Source of the DNA: Gnetum montanum
Lineage: Eukaryota; Streptophyta; Gnetopsida; Gnetales; Gnetaceae
NCBI GenBank assembly: GCA_015680685.1
Contig: MNCI01004126.1
Location: 629,456 to 689,455, forward strand
DNA: 60,000 bases
Reading direction: 5' to 3'
Position numbers and translations under genes: made by a program. Positions 1 through 9,899 of the stretch are shown in pieces. Positions within the stretch are counted from its first letter, which is position 1. Each line of letters begins with the position of its first letter. The notes below the pieces were generated by a model. It was not told the DNA's origin. It saw only the letters and a program-made list of their open reading frames with translations, and searched no databases.

Positions 1-1405
1 TTGGTTTCTGAAGGCCAGGTATTCATGGTCGTTGCTATTTTGAGCAGCTTCCTCTATGTTTTTGATTTGTTCAAATGCTTGATTCAGATCACGCGCATTG
101 AGGTAATACAGTTTTGACTTGAAGAAGTCATTAACAGCCCCTTTCAGTATCGTGAACAGATAGGTCTGAGGGATCGGGCCATGCAACTCGTTGAGAGCTG
201 CTCTCCACCTCTGAATGAACTTCTGCACCGGTTCGAGCGGTGCCTGCTTGATCTGCATGAGGCTGTCTAGTGTTGCTTCAGGTTTCAAGTTGTACTTGAA
301 CCTGGTCACAAACTGGCGTAGCAGATCGTCTAGGGAAAGGATGGAATTTCTGGGCAAGGCTCGGTACCAGTCAAGTGCCCTTCCCGCGAGGGACATGGGG
401 AATACTCGTAGTATTGAGTGGGGCCATGCCTAAAGGAGTGCACACTCTAATTTGAACGTGATGAGGTGGGCGTTGGGGTCTGTCTCCCCGTTATACTTAG
501 TCAGCGTTGGGAGGAGGACACCCTTGGGCAAAGTCAATGGCGGGACGGAGGAGTTGATAGGATCATCATTGTAGAAATCTACTACTCTCAGCTCTCCATC
601 AGCGATGGTCTTGAGGCGTTTTACCTCATATGTCAATTCTTGCATCAATTTTTTAGCGTCGACCCAATCTTGAGTGCTCGACCCAATCACATGTGACATC
701 CCAATTACGCGAGGTGGGCACGTTGGTCCCGTGCCATCATGAGGAGGCGGTGCTTGTGAGGATGGGCCCGCAGCTGTATTAGGGGTAACTGTTATAGGGA
801 AGGTGTGAGCTTGGGGATCGCTCGGGAGCGGAATGTGCACGAGTGCTGGTGTTTCCGGTGGTGGCATCTGAACTTTGGACGAGTCTAGTGTGTTGTACGG
901 ACAGGGCTTCCCTTGTCCCAGGATGGAAGATGGGGTTCATCTGTGCTTGGGGGCTCAAGGTGTGGTATGTGTCTCCTTGCTCAGATTGGGCAGCGAACTC
1001 ATCTTCTTCCCCTGGCTGAGGTTCTAGCGCGGGTTGGTCCAATGACTGGCTCCTATGCAGGAGGAGCTGGGTAAAGAGCTCCGAGAATTGTTCCGGAATG
1101 GGGATTACGTCATATGGGGAAGGGATGAACTTGTGTCCTCCCCTGTAAAAGAGCTCGAATTGTCTCTTCACTTCGATTTCAGCCCGATCCACTACCAGGC
1201 CGACTTGTATCTTAATGCAGATGAAGTTATACTCATCTTGGGTTATGACGTTAGCGGTTGGATCTCTCCCTTGTAACCTCAAAGACCGACGGGGCCCCAT
1301 TGTGGATTGCCCTCCCAAGTGTGGTGTGACAGACTGCTGGGCAGCCATGGTGTCTAAGATGTTAATGTCCTGGGTAGTGGCAGCAGTGGTGTTTACGGGA
1401 TTCAT
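1..1405 (-). pseudogene. gag of element 1, frameshifted, runs off left edge
   Basis: Gag capsid/nucleocapsid precursor of a Tat-like element, which would package element RNA. A methionine at 1405 opens about 208 codons. A frameshift near 860-900 moves coding to another frame. An amber codon at 430-432 stands where element 2 has Gln (LLLQAW becomes LL-stop-AW). Coding then continues to base 1. The conserved gag core is clear: SSVPPL.LPKG, LTKYNGE.DPNAHL, ALDWYRALPRNSI, LLRQFVTRFKYNL, APLEPVQKFIQRW. It aligns codon by codon with the gag at 31978-33531. The N-terminal 200 residues, before the core, are acidic and Pro-rich with no recognised fold. The copy is inactive. Confidence 0.85.
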
Positions 1406-1840
1406 GATGATAGGTTGCGTATGTAAACCTATTTAAGTGTAAACGCTAAGTGTTCAGCGTAGGCGCTGGTCAGTATGCAGCGTAAACGCTCAGTATGCAG
1501 CGTAGACACTGGTCTTCGGGCAACGTAAACGCTAAGTATGCAGCGTAGACGCTGGTCTTCGGGCAGCGTAGATGCTGGTAAGTGTTCGGCGTAGACGCTG
1601 GTCAGTATGCAGCGTAAACGCTCAGTATGTAGCGTAGACGTTGGTCTTCGGGCAGCATAAATGCTAAGTACGCAGCGTAGACACTGGTCTTCGGGCAGCG
1701 TAGACGCTGGAGTAAGTGTGCAGCGCAGACGTTGGAAGATTGACAACGTAGACGCTGAGAGTCAGGTTTAAACAGGGCAGCGAAAAACGCTGATGAGCGT
1801 AGACGCTGAGGAGTGTACAGTCTATTTGTTTAAGCGGAGG
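1406..1840. repeat. Leader array of AGCGTAGACGCT-type palindromes
   Basis: Lies between the PBS and the gag start, so it would be in the 5' untranslated leader of the genomic RNA. At least a dozen copies of AGCGTAGACGCT and variants (AGCGTAAACGCT, AGCGTAGACACT, AGCGTAGATGCT) alternate with GGTCTTCGGGC or AGTATGC spacers, giving an irregular superunit of about 55-60 bp. Each core is self-complementary or nearly so. A related leader array stands at the same place in element 2 (34086-34250). Confidence 0.85.
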
Positions 1841-1858
1841 CCCTCCTTCTAGCGCCAA
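1841..1858 (-). other. Primer-binding site of element 1
   Basis: On the minus strand this reads TTGGCGCTAGAAGGAGGG, four bases downstream of the 5' LTR end at 1863. The same site with one change (GGTGCTAG) lies four bases from the LTR in element 2. Position and conservation mark it as the PBS. The priming tRNA was not identified with certainty. Confidence 0.75.
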
Positions 1859-2039
1859 TTTCTGTACCGCCCGAAATCGTCGGTCCCTGGCTAGAAAGAA
1901 AAATAGAGACCGCGGGATCGCGGAACGAGCACAGACGACCCTACCTTTGCCTGAGGGCAAGCTGGAATGCACGAAGGTAGGGCACCTTGGGTGGTTCGTG
2001 CGCGGATCAGACAAGGATTTCCTCAAGCGTCACCAAAGT

Positions 2040-2430
2040 GTTATACGCTGGGTTATGCGTAAACGGTTTAGCGGGCGTAAAACGGAGCAAACAACGAAAA
2101 CAAGGCGTAAACAAAGTATAAACAGCGTAAGTGTAAACAGGGCGTAGACAGCGTACAGCGTAAACAGAGCGTAGACAGCGTAAAGCGTAAACAGGGCGTA
2201 GACAGCGTAAATAGAGCGTAAAGCGTAAACAGGGTTTAAACAAGGCGTAAAGCGTAAACAACGCAAATACAGCGTAGACAGCGTAAACAGGGCGTAAACA
2301 GCGTAAAAAGTAAACAGGGCTTAGACAGCGTAGTGTAAGTGTAGCGTAAACAGCGTAAACAAGTTTGAACAGCGTAGACAAATGTAAAAAGCGTAAACAA
2401 TGTGAGCGTAAACAAAATGTAAACTGTAAC
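2040..2430. repeat. R/U5 array of GCGTAAACAG words
   Basis: Some two dozen irregular copies of GCGTAAACAG, GCGTAGACAG and AAGCGTAAACA, spaced about 8-20 bp apart. It lies downstream of the TATA box in transcription direction, so it would be at the 5' end of the RNA. The same words are few in the LTRs of element 2 (only near 27050-27120 and 34470-34550), so the array expanded in this subfamily. Long minus-strand open frames here (Leu/Tyr/Arg repeats) are by-products of the array. Confidence 0.85.
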
Positions 2431-2675
2431 AATGACGCTGTAAGAAAACAGTTTTCGGGGTACCGGTCTTAACACAGTTGTGCGTGTACACAAGGCAGAC
2501 GTAAAGCCCCGGTGGGTGCAGGGAGGCGGCTGGTTCGCACGGTAGGTGGAGCGTAGAGACTGTGCTCAGCGTACAAGACTTCCAGCGTATGAGGGTTTCA
2601 AGCTCTGGTTTTACAGCGTAATTGCTTTTGGTCTGCTCTGGTAAATTTTTTCCGACCTTAAAAATGCGGAAAACT

Positions 2676-2688
2676 GGGCTTTTTATAG
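2676..2688 (-). promoter_or_regulatory. TATA box of the element 1 LTR
   Basis: Minus strand CTATAAAAAGCCC. The same box is at 27309-27321 and, with one change, at 34730-34742 in the LTRs of element 2. Transcription would run leftwards into gag. Confidence 0.75.
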
Positions 2689-2763
2689 GGGAAGGGTTAC
2701 CGGGAAAATCGGGTCGGGAGACACGTGGCATGTCGACCGGGCATGTACATTTTAGAAACATGG

Positions 2764-3110
2764 TATACGCTGGGCGTATACGCTACATTAGGCCAGCGTA
2801 TATGCTGGGCGTATACGCCGGACTTGCCGGGCGTGTGAACTTGGGTGGACGCTGGGCGTATACGCTGGGGCGTACACGCTGATGGATGCTGGCGTATACG
2901 CTGGGCGTATACACTGAAGGATGCTAGAGTATACGCTGGGGCGTATACGCTGATGGATGCTGGCGTATACGCTGGGCATATACGCTGATGGATGCTGGCC
3001 GCCGACTTGCTTCAATTCTTGCTCCTGTTGCACTTGCTGAGCGTACATGTGAGGCATGTATGCTGGGCGTCTGGCGTATATGCTGGGCGTAGACGCTGGC
3101 ACAACACTTG
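2764..3110. repeat. U3 array of GCGTATACGC palindromes
   Basis: At least six perfect copies of the 10-bp palindrome GCGTATACGC, mostly inside CTGGGCGTATACGCTGG. Decayed copies (GTATATGC, GTATACAC, CATATACGC) lie between, with GATGGATGCTGG spacers in the right half. It lies upstream of the TATA box, the usual place of enhancer repeats in plant LTRs. Confidence 0.9.
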
Positions 3111-3241
3111 GTAGAAACCGAGTGTTTCAGTCCTCAAAATTGCTATGTGTGACTCCAAATGTAGCCGACGCCGTCTGAGGGTCACAGGGATCTGCTTCTT
3201 GTTGGACAAGTGCCAAACTCAAAATTTTTTGTGGTGTTTCA

Positions 3242-4588
3242 GGTGGCACTTTGCCCAAATTTTTCTAAGTATTGAGTGTAGTTAGCTCCAACTACTAAAT
3301 TTGCAAAATTTTTCCAAGTGTCAAAACTTGGCAAATTTTTCAAAGTGTTCATGTTATGCTCCCTAGCATAGCATGCATGAAGGCCTATTTTATAAAATTT
3401 TCTAAGTGTCAACAGTAGTTGCATAAAAATTCTTCTAAATGTTCTATTATGCTCTCACTTTGCCTACTATGCTCTAGAGCATAGCTAGCATAACAGACCT
3501 TTCCATGGCTAGTTTTTCCTAAGTGTCAAGGAAGAAGCTATCAAGCTAGCTTAGCATGGAAGAGGCATTTAGTAGATTTTCTAGCTCCTGAGGCTAACCC
3601 TCTTGCTATGCTCCAGAGTGTAGCTAGCATAGCAAGAACAAGGATTACAGTCAGATTCTTCTAAGTGTCCATGCTATGCCCTATCCCCAACCAGCATCCC
3701 ATGTTCTACACATAACATAGGACAATCATAGCAGCTAGAGTTAGAAAATTTTTGAACTTTTGTTGGTCACCTTTGGACTTTAGAAATTTTCTAAATTTTT
3801 CTTGTGGTTCCACCTACCACACTACCATGTATCACCTGATCCACATTTTGGGCTAACCCTAGCCCTATAAATACCCCTGCATCCCAATGTTTTAGGGGTT
3901 GGCTTCCATTTTTTACTAGTGGGGTAGTTGGCACTTTCATTTGGCACTTTGGCATCTTGGTACTTAGCTTTGTGGGTGAATGAGACCTAGAGCACACCAG
4001 ATTGGCAAAGAGACATAGCTACATTGCATGGTACACTACAACCCCATTGTAGCCCTGTAGAACATCCCATGGTACACCATGATGACCAACCTAGCAGGTA
4101 AATTTCATCACAATGAGCACCAAACTTCACGAATTGACACCACTGAGATTGTGACTGTGCTCCCACTATGCCTATTGTACACTATGTACCTTTTGAGACC
4201 CTTTTGGAATTAGTTACACTCCCCCTTTTAGGGTGGTGCACTTCTATTCTCAAATTCTATTGCATTTCTCAAGAATTTCTATTTGGTATTCAATGTAACA
4301 CTTATATTTTCTCACTTTTTCAGATGTATTTGCACATTTACTTCACTATTCTCAAGCTAGGACACCCTGCTATGCTCTAGCTTAGCTAGTGCCAGTATTT
4401 GTGCGTAATGCAAAATAAACCCTTCTCACAGATAGTTATTTTGACACCACATAAGTCCCTGTCTAATTGACAAGACTATTCAGGGCACTTCATTTTGGTT
4501 TCCCAACATGGCCCTTGCACGGATTCAGGGTTAGGCTGTATGCCCATGAACCTCTCAATGTTCTAGCCATGGACATTTTTGGTCATCA
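3242..4588. other. Unassigned region with palindromes and a plus-strand TATA box
   Basis: No coding homology seen. The left half repeats two words. One is A-rich TTTTTCTAAGTGT (near 3255, 3311, 3336, 3403, 3516, 3656). The other is a palindromic TATGCTCTAGAGCATAGCTAGCATA-like block, perfect over 16 bp at 3468-3483, with worn copies near 3347, 3610 and 4372. A plus-strand box CCCTATAAATACCCC is at about 3865. This may be the LTR of another element family, but no TG...CA ends or partner could be fixed. Confidence 0.4.
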
Positions 4589-5480
4589 CAAGGTGAGATG
4601 GACTATTGAAGGGATTGCAAAAATTGGGACGTGAGGTGTCATACACAAGGCATAATGAATCCTTGTGTGTTATGAATGGTTAAATAACCATGAGCCCTTC
4701 TTTTTGAGATTCAAACCAAGTCCAAACCACATTTTAGTGACATCACATTGGTTCATCCTTGTGATTGAAAACGATAAGACTAGCATAGTTGCAAGGAGTA
4801 ACATCACTTGGTGTTTTGTCCAAGAGAGGAGTTTATTAATGGCACTTTATTTGTTGTTTTTTTTAATGGAAGTACTGACAAGCCACCAACCTTTAGGCAT
4901 GAGTACATGTCTTTCTAGTGGGATCCTCATAAATTTATTTAGTACCTTTTTATGTGACTCTTACTCCCATTTTTTGTTAGATCTACAAGGATATAATTAC
5001 AACCAAAGCAACATGATAGAACATATAGAAATGGCCAAAGAGAATCTACAAATCTCCTTGATGTCACACCCTTCACATTCCCCCTTAGTTCTTCACTCAT
5101 TAGTGCATACATAATGGTTATGAATTTATTTTTAGTCTCATGGTAAAAAAGAATGTCATTATGATCAAAGTAAGAACCTCTTATTAATGGAATATGTGGA
5201 TGGATGACGTTGTGTTGCTATTTGAATAATCAGTCCCTTATGACTTGACAACATAGAGAAAACCTCACCTCAATGGACAACATAATTCTTTATTCACAAG
5301 TGAGATTACATAATAAGAAGATGAAAACAACAAATAGAAAAAGTTGAAAGAAATAGGAAAAATTGCATCAAGAAATGAGAAAATGATAAAAATTAATGAA
5401 ACAATTAGATGAAAAACACTTAAGAATCTTGAAGATTAGAATGGGGGGTGATCCCCCATAACTAAACATTTGGCCATGAC
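4589..5480 (-). other. Post-integrase spacer of element A
   Basis: Clearly similar to 23410-24430, the region after integrase in copy D. Shared words include AGGTGAGATGG, GAAGGGATTGC, TTTAGGCATG.GTA and TAGATCTACAAGGATAT. The A-rich stretch at 5290-5430 matches 24200-24390, and the purine-rich ATGGGGG signal near 5455 matches TGGGGGTAT of D (24410-24421, read on the minus strand). It holds only one arm of the large inverted repeat that D carries in full. No gene seen. Confidence 0.65.
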
Positions 5481-5550
5481 AAGGATTAATAAGTGGATAG
5501 ATAGTATCCATGCATGAATAGAACATTGGTAACCATTAATGCCCAAGCCA

Positions 5551-7970
5551 CTAGGTGTCTATTGGTTTTGTGGTGGCTAGGTAGACAAATTGTTGAACAT
5601 ACACTTGATTGGTAAATGTATGGTGGGTCAAGGTATGAGGTGTGTTAATGTTACAAATGTCTAGCCCAAAAGTGCATCCTTGATCATGATATGGTATGCA
5701 TAGATTTGTTGGTCTCCCTAGATTGTTAGATTCATTTTTTGGATTTGGAAATGAAGGAATGATGAATGGTGGCCCTTGTGTAAGATCAAAGGACGATGAT
5801 TGTGAAAAGGGAGGCATTGCACTAGATTGGCATTGTGCTGGTTTAGATGATGTAGTAGGTCCATGGATGGCTTGCTTCGACTTATGGCCTTTCCTAAAGA
5901 AAGAATGTTTTTGACATGGTGGTTAATACTTAATGGTGTTAACATGTCTATGCACATTTACAACACAAGTGGCATTTGTTTGTTGATATTGTGATGGAGA
6001 AACTTCTTATGTTATTGGCGGTGGTGTATAATGAGGTGGAGTATGAGAATATCAAGGGTAAGATGGATGGTAAGAGGTATGAGGTGGTGATCCCTTAGGG
6101 GATCTCATGGGTTGATGGTGCTTAGGAGAGTGGTAGTGACAATTTAAAGTAGAGGATGTAGAACTAGTTGGAGAAACAAGGTGTTGAACATAATAACTGT
6201 GTGGTTTCAACAAATAGGAAGGATAGGGCTGATTTGGCAGTGGCCCTTCCCACAACTATGATTATTGCCACTATGGTTGAGGACTATGTTAAGGCTAGTA
6301 ATAAGTTCCCCTAGGATAGTATGATTGGTTGTGGGGCTATCTATAATCACCATGTGGAAAAGGATATCTTCTAGGCATGTGCTTTTGTACAAATTTTAGA
6401 TTTAATGTACCTTTCCAATACTCATGTAGATGCAACAAGTCTAGGCAATGACCCTTTAGATGATCATATATACAAATGTCACATTGATTATCTTTGTCTG
6501 TGGTTTAGTATATAGCCTCACTTTCTTCAGCCATTTTTCCTATTTGCCAAAAGGTGTTCTTAGTTATTTCTTGGTTTTGTATGCTTTGTTTATTTTGATT
6601 TCCTGGCTTATTTTGCATGATCCTCTTCTTGACTGTCTCAACAAAAGTTGTAACATTTTCATATATCCATTTGGACATCCTATTAAATTTTGCTTCAAGT
6701 TCATCAATAAACTCCTATATTGGCAAGGTTTGTTCTAGGATTACCTTATCAAGGGCAGTTTCTTTCTTCTTATCATAGATATGGACCCCCTTCTTTTAAA
6801 GAGTTAAGTCCTAGTGGTATTTCTTGACATTCTCCCATTTAGATATCTTACCTTCTTCTTTTTCCACACACTTGATTAGTTCTTGGATCTAATGGGTTTG
6901 TAGTTTGTATACTTGACTTGAGGCACACATACCAAGGGTCTCTCTTGTTTCATTATGAAGCCCATCTATGATGTAGAAAAGTTTCCTTTCCTTAGAGAGA
7001 CCATGGTCTAGGCACTAATTTAGTAGGGAATAATATCTATCTAGGTTCATGTCCAAGGGTTCATGTTTTTCTTGCTTCCATCCTTAGATCTATCTTCTCA
7101 AGTTGGACACCTTTGCATAGGTTTGGTATTTCTTGTTGAAGAGTTCCAACATTGTGAACCATCATTGAATTGAATTTGGTTTCAATGATTGATACCACAC
7201 TTCGACTCTATCGATTAGTGTCCTAGGAAAGATTTTACTCTTTTTCCATCCACCTTCAATGTTGTATGAGATACAGGCATCATGGAAGGCTTGTAAATGA
7301 TTTTGTGGATATGAATCATAGCCTCCTACAAATTTAGGAATATTATTCATATCAAGCTTGGGTAGGTGAATCTTTTTGTGATACTTGTGAGATATATTAA
7401 TTGTATCCATGATCTACATCATGCTCTTAGTGGCCAACAAGGGTTCATCATCATCAAATAGGTTGTGAGGGAAATTCCTATTCAATTGATAGTAGCAATT
7501 ATTTTTTATGTTCATGTTGATGTCTTTGATTGCTCCCATGGGTTTGACTTCTATTTTTATTCCACTGCTCTACTAGAGCTTTATCTCCATACCTACATTC
7601 ATATTTATTAGAATTAAATGTGGAAGGACAAGAGGAAGAGGAGGAATTGGAAGGATTACCATGGCTTCTATGATGTTCCCTAGGGTCCCTTGAATTATCT
7701 TTTCTAAGATTTAAGGAGGTCTTAGGCCTTGAGGCCTTCCTTGGTCTAGGACTTATTTCATCTCCTCTAGGGTTACCTAACTTAGGTGAATGTAGTGTGT
7801 GAGTGTGGTTAGGATGGTCATGAACATAAGAAACCCTTGCATGAAGTTGATCACTCCAATTTTCTTCACCATATATCTCGTTAGTTCTCTAATGAATTTT
7901 TTCATTATATAGTGTATTATTGCTTCCTTATGAAAGAGACATTGTTGTTGGTTTATGATGTGTGTCATTC
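5551..7970 (-). pseudogene. gag of element A
   Basis: Decayed capsid/nucleocapsid precursor of the Athila-like family. The capsid part is at 7162-7410 (KLDMNNIPKFVGGYDSYPQN, then AFHDA, IEGGWKKSKIFPRTLI, VEVWYQSL) and matches the gag of B (38762-39097) and C (11130-11464). A Cys-rich knuckle CDICIYDHLKGHC, at about 6446-6485, matches CDICQYEQPKGCC of B. A Pro/His/Ser-rich tail follows to 5551. The fragments are separated by stops and frameshifts. Gag is joined straight to the post-integrase spacer, so the element lost its enzymes and could have moved only with help. Confidence 0.75.
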
Positions 7971-8048
7971 AATATTTTCTAAAATATATATCGTTAATAC
8001 CTTTACAATGATCATGTATAATATAACTAATCTAGATAAATAATAGCA

Positions 8049-8066
8049 TCCCTGGCAACGGTGCCA
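8049..8066 (-). other. Primer-binding site of element A
   Basis: Minus strand TGGCACCGTTGCCAGGGA, one base from the LTR end. It is close to the TGGCGCCGTTGCCGGGGA type used by Athila-like elements, thought to be primed by tRNA-Asp. Confidence 0.85.
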
Positions 8067-8067
8067 A

Positions 8068-8953
8068 TGATGAGCAACGAGGTACCCCTACATCCAACCA
8101 TAAAAATAACAAGTGTTCATGCATGATTCGGTCAAATTCCATAGATGGGACTATTTGTGCATCTAAATCATTATGCATCAATTGTAGTTTGCTATCTTTC
8201 CACTTGGACTAGTGGTAGCTTTGTCACATATGGTTTAGTTCAAAGTGAGGTATATGATGTTGTCTAATCCTATTCTACTCCTAATGAAAATAAAGAGATA
8301 ATTAATTAAGTCAATGAATAGTAGGAAGTAAAACCTAAACTAGTCTATGTGCAATGAATATCTATTTCTAATCATCCACACATGCCTTGGACTTCATATA
8401 ACTATCGTTGGACTTGCCAAGCATACATCACTATGTTTTCCAAACAATACATTGCTAGGTTGCCAAGTAATTACACTTAAATGCTTGTGGTTAGACGTAC
8501 TCATTCCACTTAATGATAAGAATCATAAAGAGTAATCAATGGAAATATTAACTAAGGAAAATAGTAAATAATTAAACAATTAACAATTAAAAGTAATAAT
8601 CATCTAAGTGAATGTGACAATGATGGAAGTAATTGCAATCTTTATTTAAAGTCATGTAACATGTCCAAGTACATCACACTTGAATAAGAATGCTATACAA
8701 TCATAAAAATCACATTTTGGGCATGTAATGGGACTAATAGAACTTGAATTTAGAAATCTAAGAAGAACTATCAAAAACTAACAACTAAAACTATATCTCG
8801 ATCATGCAACCAAGTGTTATATTTATAGGCTAGCATGAAAGAGATGATATTGGATATTTGACATCATTTCTTGTGACCTGATATTGTGTATTCGATATTG
8901 GAGCCTGAACATTGGGTATTCGACATTGAGGCTGATACAATGATGACTCATCA
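8068..8953 (-). repeat. 5' LTR of element A
   Basis: 886 bp. The plus-strand ends are TGATGAGCAACG and GATGACTCATCA, so the minus strand starts TGATGAG and ends CTCATCA. The length and ends match the other family LTRs at 17261-18144 (884 bp), 19605-20479 (875 bp) and 36786-37687 (902 bp). A minus-strand TATA box CCTATAAATATAA is near 8817-8829. The five bases outside are GTCAT (8954-8958). Confidence 0.8.
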
Positions 8954-8989
8954 GTCATTTATTTACAACTTGTAATTGCTTTCTTTTTC

Positions 8990-9770
8990 ATTTTTTTGAA
9001 ATTGGCATTGATAATTATAGATTTTTCATTATCAAGAAAGACATACTCTAATATTGCTAGTAAAGTCTTGAGGTCAATGGGCTTTTGCTTAAAATGATCA
9101 AAGATTTTCAACTTTTCCCAATCCATTTCTACTTCTTTATGAAAGAGCTAGTTATGAATCTAGTTCATTTCATGCATATTGTCAACACAAGCACTTATGA
9201 GAAGCTCCACTAGTTTCATGCATATTATTAACTTAGAGTTATTATCTATTATCAACCATATGGTACCTTCCTACTTTGTGGTTGCTACATATAGACACAT
9301 TTAAATATTCAATGTCTCAGCATACTTATTGCATGCTATGATGGATGTAATCTTCATGATTCATATCCTATGCATGTAACAATACCCAGTGTCACTATAT
9401 GTGATGCATGGAACTCACTTCTTCTCTATCTTTCCAAATTCATTTTTCTTGGAGATTTCCAATGAAAGATCTCTAATTCCCATGGTGGCATCAATTATGC
9501 TAAGCCAAGCCCTTTCCATGATAATAGGGAAGTCCTCCTTGTAGTTGTCCACATGGATTATTAGGAAGTCTACTAGATATAACCAAACACAAATGGTGGT
9601 TATAATATCCTATACTAATTCAAAATAAATAGTGATGGATGGATATGCAAGCTTGAATATGACATTGCATTTCTTAAGTGAAGGTAGGTTCCATGTCTTA
9701 TAAATCTCTTGAGAAATTAAGTTCATCTTAAAACCTGAGTCTAGACAATCCTTACATGAATCATTTCCTA
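8990..9770 (-). pseudogene. Protease and linker of element C
   Basis: Aspartic protease that would cut the polyprotein. The catalytic triplet LDSG is intact (gac tca ggt at 9733-9741, minus strand), followed by KMNLISQEIYKTWNLPSL and, downstream, FLIIHVDNYKEDFPIIMERA and WLSI. The last part matches FLVIHVGRNNSEFPIIMERT of D and FPILMGRAWLST of B. Stops and a frameshift interrupt it. At the codon that is TGG (Trp) here, in KTWNLP, both B and D have TAG. Confidence 0.75.
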
Positions 9771-9899
9771 TAACTTATAAATAAATTAGGAGACTACTAG
9801 GATCAGATCATTTCTTAGGAAGGTGTCCTACATTGATCTAATTTATTACTATATGAGTCAAGATGATAGTATAAACATTTGAGAACTCAATGGTAATTT

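Larger units (their letters stand above)
1..3241 (-). mobile_element. Tat/Retand-like Ty3/gypsy element 1, 5' part
   Basis: Minus-strand LTR retrotransposon running off the left edge. Reading leftwards it shows a 5' LTR (1863-3241), a PBS, a palindrome-rich leader (1406-1840) and a decayed gag (1-1405). It belongs to the same family as the element at 26857-35709. The two gags align almost throughout, the PBS is the same, and the LTRs share their first bases (TGTACCG), a CTATAAAAAGCCC box and their last bases (TTTTTTGTGGTGTTTCA). The U3 parts differ, so these are two subfamilies. Protease and pol would lie left of the window. Confidence 0.85.
1863..3241 (-). repeat. 5' LTR of element 1
   Basis: 1379 bp, TGTACCG at the left and TGTTTCA at the right on the plus strand (minus strand TGAAACA to CGGTACA), so TG...CA ended. 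In transcription order U3 is 2690-3241 (palindrome array), the TATA box is at 2676-2688, and R/U5 runs down to 1863 and holds a GCGTAAACAG-type array. The boundaries come from comparison with the two LTRs of element 2. The five bases after the outer end are GGTGG. The partner LTR is outside the window, so the target duplication cannot be checked. Confidence 0.85.
4589..8953 (-). mobile_element. Athila-like element A, pol-less, left end truncated
   Basis: Minus strand. Right to left it has a 5' LTR (8068-8953), a PBS (8049-8066), gag (7970-5551) and then directly the spacer that in copy D follows integrase (5480-4589). Protease, RT, RNase H and integrase are missing between about 5480 and 5551. 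No third ORF or 3' LTR remains, and recognisable sequence stops at 4589. It lies inside the protease/RT linker of copy C, which resumes at 8954. Confidence 0.7.

Noticed and set aside
2007-2432. 141-codon minus-strand frame with LRCLRPVYAV repeats
   Set aside because: Translation of the GCGTAAACAG array in the LTR. Adjacent frames at 1429-1746, 2030-2266 and 2236-2493 are the same artefact.
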